DNA of 9,318 nucleotides, taken from assembly GCA_027029065.1 (NCBI GenBank), contig JALVGO010000160.1:1340-10657 (forward strand), written 5' to 3'. The notes beneath the pieces are model-generated. The model was given only the letters and a program-made list of their open reading frames with translations. It was not told the DNA's origin and did not search any database. The number at the start of each line of letters is the position of its first letter. Position 1 is the first letter of the stretch. Below are positions 5,564 through 9,318 of the stretch, one piece after another. Source of the stretch: Sulfurovum sp. GTDB lineage: Bacteria > Campylobacterota > Campylobacteria > Campylobacterales > Sulfurovaceae. Position numbers and translations under genes: made by a program.

Positions 5564-5608
5564 CATTCTAAAGCATAAAGTATATACTATAAAAGATAAA
5601 AGTATATA
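5554..5608. promoter_or_regulatory. Candidate antitoxin operator, AGTATAT repeats
   Basis: AGTATAT occurs three times: 5554-5560, 5579-5585 and 5601-5607. The middle copy is part of the perfect palindrome AGTATATACT (5579-5588) that covers the -10 box. The longer unit AAAGTATATA is repeated at 5577-5586 and 5599-5608, 22 bp apart (about two helix turns). Ribbon-helix-helix antitoxins commonly bind such repeated or palindromic sites to repress their own promoter. Binding here is inference. Confidence 0.5.
5560..5588 (+). promoter_or_regulatory. Near-consensus sigma-70 promoter of the toxin-antitoxin pair
   Basis: TTGACA (5560-5565) and TATACT (5583-5588) are separated by exactly 17 bases. This is the only promoter in the window with a perfect -35. 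The -35 overlaps the proB stop codon TGA (5561-5563). Transcription would start near 5595, giving a short leader before the antitoxin ATG at 5621. Confidence 0.75.
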
Positions 5609-5620
5609 AAAGGAGTGGAT

Positions 5621-5866
5621 ATGACTGCCAAGACAGGATACAAAAAAGAGCTTTTCTCCTTGCCTGTAGAAGTTGCTGAAAGTCTGCAGACATATGCCGA
5701 TAAAACACACAGGAAAAAAAGCCACATCGTCAGTGAAGCATTATTGGACTATATGGAGAAACATCAGCGTAAAGCATGGGCACAGGAGGCTAAAAAGCTA
5801 TTTGGTATCATCAATGCAAATACTCCGGATATCCAAGAAATCAAAGCCAACAGAGATGATATATGA
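5621..5866 (+). CDS. Ribbon-helix-helix antitoxin
   Basis: This 81-residue protein looks like a CopG/MetJ/Arc-type antitoxin. The pattern is a basic N-terminus, a short strand (KELFSL, 9-14), helix PVEVAESLQTYADKT (15-29), a turn (HRKKS) and second helix HIVSEALLDYMEKH (35-48). That forms a ribbon-helix-helix DNA-binding domain as a dimer. The charged C-terminal third (49-81) would wrap the toxin. I start it at ATG 5621, 5 bases after AAAAGGAG (5608-5615). The upstream GTG at 5615 overlaps that ribosome-binding site and is unlikely to be used. The stop overlaps the PIN gene's ATG (ATGA), the usual layout of a type II toxin-antitoxin operon, and its own promoter and candidate operator lie directly upstream. 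Confidence 0.82.
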   Translation: MTAKTGYKKELFSLPVEVAESLQTYADKTHRKKSHIVSEALLDYMEKHQRKAWAQEAKKLFGIINANTPDIQEIKANRDDI

Positions 5867-6297
5867 AGCGGCTTTTTATCGATGCGAATATCTTTATCGA
5901 TGCGATAGATCAAAGCAGGAAGTTCTCAGCATCGAGTATTGCATTTATGGATAAAGTATTTGACACCATAGAGCAGTACCAACTTTATACTTCTTGTGAT
6001 TTAATCACAACAATATATTATATCACAAGAAAAAATTTGGATAATCAAAGTGCATTGGATCAAATAAAGAGGATAAGTCAAATTATCACTATTATCGAAT
6101 TTGGAAACGAAGAAGTCAATGAAGCCATAGGGCTAATGCAGAAAAACAAAAAATATGTTGATTTGGAAGATACCATACAGTATGTGATGGCGAGAAAAGA
6201 GCGGTGTGATTATATTATCACCAATGACAAACATTTTGCATCAGGTGATATACCGATGCTAAGTAGCCAAGAAGCGTTGAAAGAGTTTAGTAAATGA
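5863..6297 (+). CDS. PIN-domain toxin (VapC-like ribonuclease)
   Basis: This 144-residue protein has the PIN fold pattern used by VapC-type toxins, metal-dependent ribonucleases that usually cleave tRNA or rRNA. It begins MKRLFIDANIFID, with acidic D7 (and D13). A central acidic pair sits in YVDLEDTIQY (D100, D103), and the C-terminal TNDKHF motif (120-125) supplies D122. The usual second acidic residue is less clear, perhaps D46 in TSCDLITTIYY. The gene is visibly more AT-rich than its neighbours: 60-base lines at 6001 and 6061 contain 14 and 17 G+C, against 29 in a line of fmt at 6541. That fits acquisition from elsewhere. Its TGA overlaps the fmt ATG (ATGA at 6294-6297), so it is translationally joined to a core gene. 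The RNA target is unknown. Confidence 0.85.
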   Translation: MKRLFIDANIFIDAIDQSRKFSASSIAFMDKVFDTIEQYQLYTSCDLITTIYYITRKNLDNQSALDQIKRISQIITIIEFGNEEVNEAIGLMQKNKKYVDLEDTIQYVMARKERCDYIITNDKHFASGDIPMLSSQEALKEFSK

Positions 6298-7211
6298 AAA
6301 AGAAAATAGTTTATATGGGAACCCCCCACTATGCCGAAGCAATCCTTAAAACACTGATAGAGGCTGAAGATATGGAGGTCTCTTTGGTGTTGACACAGCC
6401 TGACCGTCCTGTGGGGAGGAAAAAGGTATTGACTCCGCCACCTGTGAAAGTGCTTGCCCAGGCACATAACATACCTGTATTGCAGCCAAACCGACTGAGT
6501 GAAGAGGGGATTGCTGAGAAGATAGCACAGGAGAAGCCCGACTTTATCGTTGTGGCGGCATTTGGACAGCTATTGCCAAAATCGATCCTCGATATCGCTC
6601 CCTGTATCAATCTGCATGCATCACTGCTGCCACAGTACCGTGGTGCCTCGCCGGTACAGCAGTCACTGCTCAATGGTGACAAGGTGACGGGTGTAACCTC
6701 GATGTTGATGGAAGAGGGGCTGGATACGGGACCGATTCTTGAAAAGATAACATTTGAAATTCCGGAAGATATGCGTCTGTATGCGTTGATGGCACAATTG
6801 ACACAGGATGCCTGTACCCTGACCCTTTCGACACTCCGCCATTTTGATACACTGACACCGCAGCCGCAGGACGAGAGCAAGGCGAGTGTGTGCAAAAAGA
6901 TCAAAAAGAGTGACGGAGAGGTGGACTTTTCAAATGCGACAGTTGTCTACAACAAGTACCGTGCATTTGAAGGATGGCCGGGGATATTTGCCCAAAACGG
7001 TACGAAGTTTGATGATGTGTCATTGGTTGAAACAGTATCGGAGCATACCCCTTTTGAGATTCTCTCGATAGAAGGGGATGATGTGGTCGTTGGCTGTGCA
7101 AGAGGCAGTCTGAAGATCGGCACCCTGCAGCCGCCATCAAAAAAAGCGATGTCTGCCAAGGCTTACTGTGTCGGAAGGGGACTGAAAGTTGGAGATACAA
7201 TCGTTTCATAG
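6294..7211 (+). CDS. fmt: Methionyl-tRNA formyltransferase
   Basis: Fmt formylates the initiator Met-tRNA using 10-formyl-tetrahydrofolate. The 305-residue length is normal. The N-terminal domain starts KIVYMGTPHYAEAIL and contains the active-site residues N106 and H108 in CINLHASLLPQYRGASP (104-120) and D144 in EGLDTGPIL (141-149), the classic formyltransferase triad. The TQPDRPVGRKK segment (34-44) corresponds to the tRNA-contacting loop. The C-terminal OB-like domain follows (about 205-305, with YNKYRAFEGWPG). Its start overlaps the PIN toxin gene by 4 bases; no strong ribosome-binding site is visible (only GAAAGAG about 10 bases upstream), so translation is probably coupled to the toxin gene. 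The end overlaps birA by 23 bases. Confidence 0.96.
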   Translation: MKKKIVYMGTPHYAEAILKTLIEAEDMEVSLVLTQPDRPVGRKKVLTPPPVKVLAQAHNIPVLQPNRLSEEGIAEKIAQEKPDFIVVAAFGQLLPKSILDIAPCINLHASLLPQYRGASPVQQSLLNGDKVTGVTSMLMEEGLDTGPILEKITFEIPEDMRLYALMAQLTQDACTLTLSTLRHFDTLTPQPQDESKASVCKKIKKSDGEVDFSNATVVYNKYRAFEGWPGIFAQNGTKFDDVSLVETVSEHTPFEILSIEGDDVVVGCARGSLKIGTLQPPSKKAMSAKAYCVGRGLKVGDTIVS

Positions 7212-7824
7212 CCTTGCTTCGACACAGCAGTATCTGACCGATGCGATCGGAGAGGGGAGACTGCAGGCACCGGTAGCCGTCATTGCCAAAGAGCAGTATG
7301 CTGGGATAGGCAGCAGAGAGAACAGCTGGCAGGGAGAAAAAGGCAATTTTTTTGCTTCTGTCGCTGTCTCTTTGAATGATTTGCCAAAAGATCTTCCCCT
7401 CTCTTCGGCTTCAATCTACTTTTCGTTCCTCATGAAAAAAGTATTGTTGCAATTCACCGAGAAAATCTGGCTAAAATGGCCTAACGACTTTTATATAGAT
7501 GATGACAAAGTCGGTGGTACCATTACAAAAGCGACAGGAAATGTGCTGGTTTGCGGGATTGGTATCAACCTGCAAAAGAGTGCCGGAGAATACCGCGGAA
7601 TCGGTATTGAGATCTCACCTGAAGCACTTTTGAAACAGTATCTTGAAGTGCTTGAGAAATTTCCTGACTGGAAGCAGATTTTTAGTGAGTATCGGGTAGA
7701 ATTTGAGCTTAGCAGAAGATTTTCAGTACATATAGAAAAGAGAAAAGTGAGCCTGAAAAGCGCACAATTGTGCGATGACGGATCACTCATGATTGACGGG
7801 AAGAGGATATATAGTTTACGATGA
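7189..7824 (+). CDS. birA: Biotin--[acetyl-CoA-carboxylase] ligase, no DNA-binding domain
   Basis: BirA activates biotin as biotinyl-AMP and attaches it to carrier proteins such as acetyl-CoA carboxylase BCCP. The 211 residues comprise the catalytic domain only. The N-terminal helix-turn-helix of bifunctional E. coli BirA is absent, so it should not act as a repressor. Visible motifs are LAST near the start (9-12), KWPND (96-100), the catalytic-region Lys in DDDKVGG (K107) and GIGINL (123-128). The biotinyl-AMP loop, GRGRRGRxW in most members, reads GIGSRENSW here (39-47), keeping the glycines, one Arg and the Trp. The start is TTG 7189, supported by AAGGGG (7175-7180) 8 bases upstream and lying inside the end of fmt. 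The stop overlaps parA (ATGA). Confidence 0.92.
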   Translation: MEIQSFHSLASTQQYLTDAIGEGRLQAPVAVIAKEQYAGIGSRENSWQGEKGNFFASVAVSLNDLPKDLPLSSASIYFSFLMKKVLLQFTEKIWLKWPNDFYIDDDKVGGTITKATGNVLVCGIGINLQKSAGEYRGIGIEISPEALLKQYLEVLEKFPDWKQIFSEYRVEFELSRRFSVHIEKRKVSLKSAQLCDDGSLMIDGKRIYSLR

Positions 7825-8609
7825 GCGAAGTAATCAGTATTGCCAACCAAAAAGGTGGCGTAGGTAAAACAACAACAGCGGTCAATCTTGCTGCCTCGCT
7901 GGCGGAAAAAGGCAAAAAAGTGCTGCTGCTGGATATCGATCCGCAGTCCAATGCCACCACAAGTCTGGGATTTAGCAGAAACGACTATGAATACAATATC
8001 TACCATGTACTCATAGGCAGTAAAAAACTCTCGGAAGTCATCCTCAAAACACAGATCAAAAAACTTGACCTTGCCCCATCCAATATCGGTCTTGTCGGGA
8101 TTGAGAAAGAGTTTTACAACCCGAAAAAGAAGAATCGGGAACTGGTATTGAAAGAGAAGATCAAAGAGGTTTCCAAAAAGTATGATTTTATCATTATCGA
8201 TTCACCGCCGGCACTGGGACCCATTACCATCAATGCGTTGAGCGCCTCAGACTCAGTGATCATTCCGATACAGTGCGAGTTTTTTGCCCTTGAAGGTCTG
8301 GCGCAGCTGCTCAATACGGTCAGTTTGCTGAAAAAGACCATCAATCCGAAACTGAAGATCAAGGGCTTTCTGCCGACTATGTACTCGAAACAGAACAACC
8401 TTTCCAAGCAGGTACTGGCAGATCTTTCCCACCATTTCAAAGACAAGCTTTTCCATGTGAAGAAGAACTCCAAAGAGTGCATCGTGGTACCGAGAAATGT
8501 CAAGATCGCAGAGAGCCCAAGCTTTGGAAAGCCGGTGACAGAGTATGCTACAGGCTCCAAAGGCTCACTTGCCTACAGAGATCTTGCAACAGTCATAGCA
8601 AGAGGTTGA
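7821..8609 (+). CDS. parA: Chromosome-partitioning ATPase ParA/Soj
   Basis: ParA is a deviant-Walker ATPase that dimerises on DNA with ATP and, stimulated by ParB, moves the replication origin region. The 262 residues start MSEVISIANQKGGVGKTTTAVN without an N-terminal helix-turn-helix, the chromosomal Soj type rather than the larger plasmid type. The deviant Walker A is KGGVGKTT (11-18) with signature K11 and K16. LLLDIDPQSN (36-44) holds the Walker A' aspartate D40, and YDFIIIDSPPALG (121-133) is Walker B. A basic C-terminal half is available for nonspecific DNA binding. It overlaps birA by 4 bases and is followed one base later by parB, the normal parAB pair. Confidence 0.96.
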   Translation: MSEVISIANQKGGVGKTTTAVNLAASLAEKGKKVLLLDIDPQSNATTSLGFSRNDYEYNIYHVLIGSKKLSEVILKTQIKKLDLAPSNIGLVGIEKEFYNPKKKNRELVLKEKIKEVSKKYDFIIIDSPPALGPITINALSASDSVIIPIQCEFFALEGLAQLLNTVSLLKKTINPKLKIKGFLPTMYSKQNNLSKQVLADLSHHFKDKLFHVKKNSKECIVVPRNVKIAESPSFGKPVTEYATGSKGSLAYRDLATVIARG

Positions 8610-8610
8610 G

Positions 8611-9318
8611 ATGGCACTTGGACGTGGACTGGGAGATATCCTCTCTGAAGTAGAAGAGGCGTATGAGAAAGACCTTAGCAGTATCGACAACTTTGAACTT
8701 GAGGCACAGGGCGCACGGGTTGAGGAGCTGCCTGTAGAGCAGATCACCCCAAACCCCTACCAGCCCCGAAAACATTTTGATGAGACAGCACTCAAAGAGT
8801 TGAGTGAGTCCATCCGCAAACACGGACTGCTACAGCCGATCGTTGTGATCGAAAAAGAGGAGGGGTATCTTCTTGTTGCAGGGGAACGTCGTCTGAGGGC
8901 GCACAAGCTTGCCAAACTCGATACGGTCAAGGCGATTATCGCCAATGTCTCCATTGATGAATTCAGACTGCGTGAACTCGCACTCATAGAGAATATCCAA
9001 AGAGAGAATCTCAATGCCGTTGAACTGGCAAACTCCTACGCAGAACTGATCGAAGTACACAAGATCACCCATGAAGAGCTTTCACGTATTGTCCACAAAA
9101 GCCGATCACAGATTACCAATACCATGCGTCTGCTGAGCCTGAGTGACTATGCGAAAAAACAGCTTGTTTCCGGGAAGATTACGCAGGGACATGCAAAAGT
9201 GCTTGTCGGACTTGACGAGAAGCGCCAAAAGATCATCATCGATTCTATTATCGGGCAGAAACTGAGCGTACGCGATGTTGAAAAAATGGTCAAAAACAGA
9301 AAAGAGAGCAGTACGTCA
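8611..9318 (+). CDS. parB: Chromosome-partitioning protein ParB/Spo0J, 3' end cut by the window
   Basis: The reading frame is open from ATG 8611 to the last base, giving 236 residues with no stop; the rest lies downstream. ParB binds parS sites near the origin, uses CTP to clamp and slide on DNA, and activates ParA. Visible parts in order are the N-terminal ParA-activating MALGRGLGDIL, the ParB domain with ITPNPYQPRKHF (45-56), the CTP-binding motif AGERRLRA (90-97), ENIQREN (127-133), and a helix-turn-helix around 154-178 (HEELSRIVHKSRSQITNTMRLL). The following helical part is cut before the dimerisation domain. The start is supported by AGAGG (8601-8605), in the end of parA. I recall F-type ATPase genes following parB in this lineage. 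Confidence 0.96.
   Translation, partial: MALGRGLGDILSEVEEAYEKDLSSIDNFELEAQGARVEELPVEQITPNPYQPRKHFDETALKELSESIRKHGLLQPIVVIEKEEGYLLVAGERRLRAHKLAKLDTVKAIIANVSIDEFRLRELALIENIQRENLNAVELANSYAELIEVHKITHEELSRIVHKSRSQITNTMRLLSLSDYAKKQLVSGKITQGHAKVLVGLDEKRQKIIIDSIIGQKLSVRDVEKMVKNRKESSTS

Noticed and set aside
6329..6904. Minus-strand open frame of 191 codons opposite fmt
   Set aside because: It is a shadow of fmt; its serine/cysteine-rich translation resembles reverse-complement coding sequence and has no domain.
9080..9180. parS-like fragments (TTTCACGT near 9082, TGTTTCC near 9165) inside parB
   Set aside because: Each matches only half of the TGTTTCACGTGAAACA consensus without a symmetric other half. 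No full parS is seen in the window.

Overview
The window looks like chromosomal DNA from a free-living or vent-type Campylobacterota (epsilonproteobacterium), closest in style to Sulfurovum or Sulfurimonas. The main evidence is gene order. The run rplU-rpmA-obgE-proB-...-fmt-birA-parA-parB is, as I recall it, the conserved Campylobacterota order (in Campylobacter jejuni the same genes lie consecutively, with proB directly next to fmt). The promoters also fit: clear TATAAT -10 boxes with no recognisable -35. The moderate G+C and the short PUA-less ProB agree. Genus-level placement is inference.

Layout, all genes on the + strand. Bases 1-75 hold four AGGAATT heptamers and a terminator-like hairpin. 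Bases 76-1765 are a tightly overlapping trio: xseB, a nitrilase-fold protein lacking its catalytic Lys and Cys, and a MoeB/ThiF-like E1 enzyme without zinc cysteines. Bases 1766-1999 contain a 160-bp gapless imperfect palindrome with 17-bp perfect ends. Next come a small lipoprotein gene and ridA (2000-2746), then rplU-rpmA behind their own TATAAT promoter and ending at a probable terminator (2785-3454). A 261-bp gap follows with the obgE promoter and a possible short relic of the palindrome element. From obgE to the window end is a compact run: obgE, proB, an RHH/PIN toxin-antitoxin pair, fmt, birA, parA and the first 236 codons of parB.

Functionally this is mostly housekeeping: DNA repair (XseB), imine/enamine detoxification (RidA), 50S subunit proteins and assembly GTPase (L21, L27, Obg), proline synthesis, initiator tRNA formylation, biotin attachment, and chromosome segregation (ParA/ParB). 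The accessory content is the toxin-antitoxin cassette placed between proB and fmt, and the palindromic element.

The most interesting points are: (1) the 160-bp palindrome, whose arm mismatches are strongly biased toward those that become G.U pairs in a minus-strand RNA; (2) the toxin-antitoxin cassette with a near-consensus promoter beginning inside the proB stop codon and a 4-base overlap into fmt, so that it may drive essential downstream genes; (3) the nitrilase-like protein that appears catalytically dead. I see no CRISPR array, rRNA, tRNA, intact transposase or phage gene.
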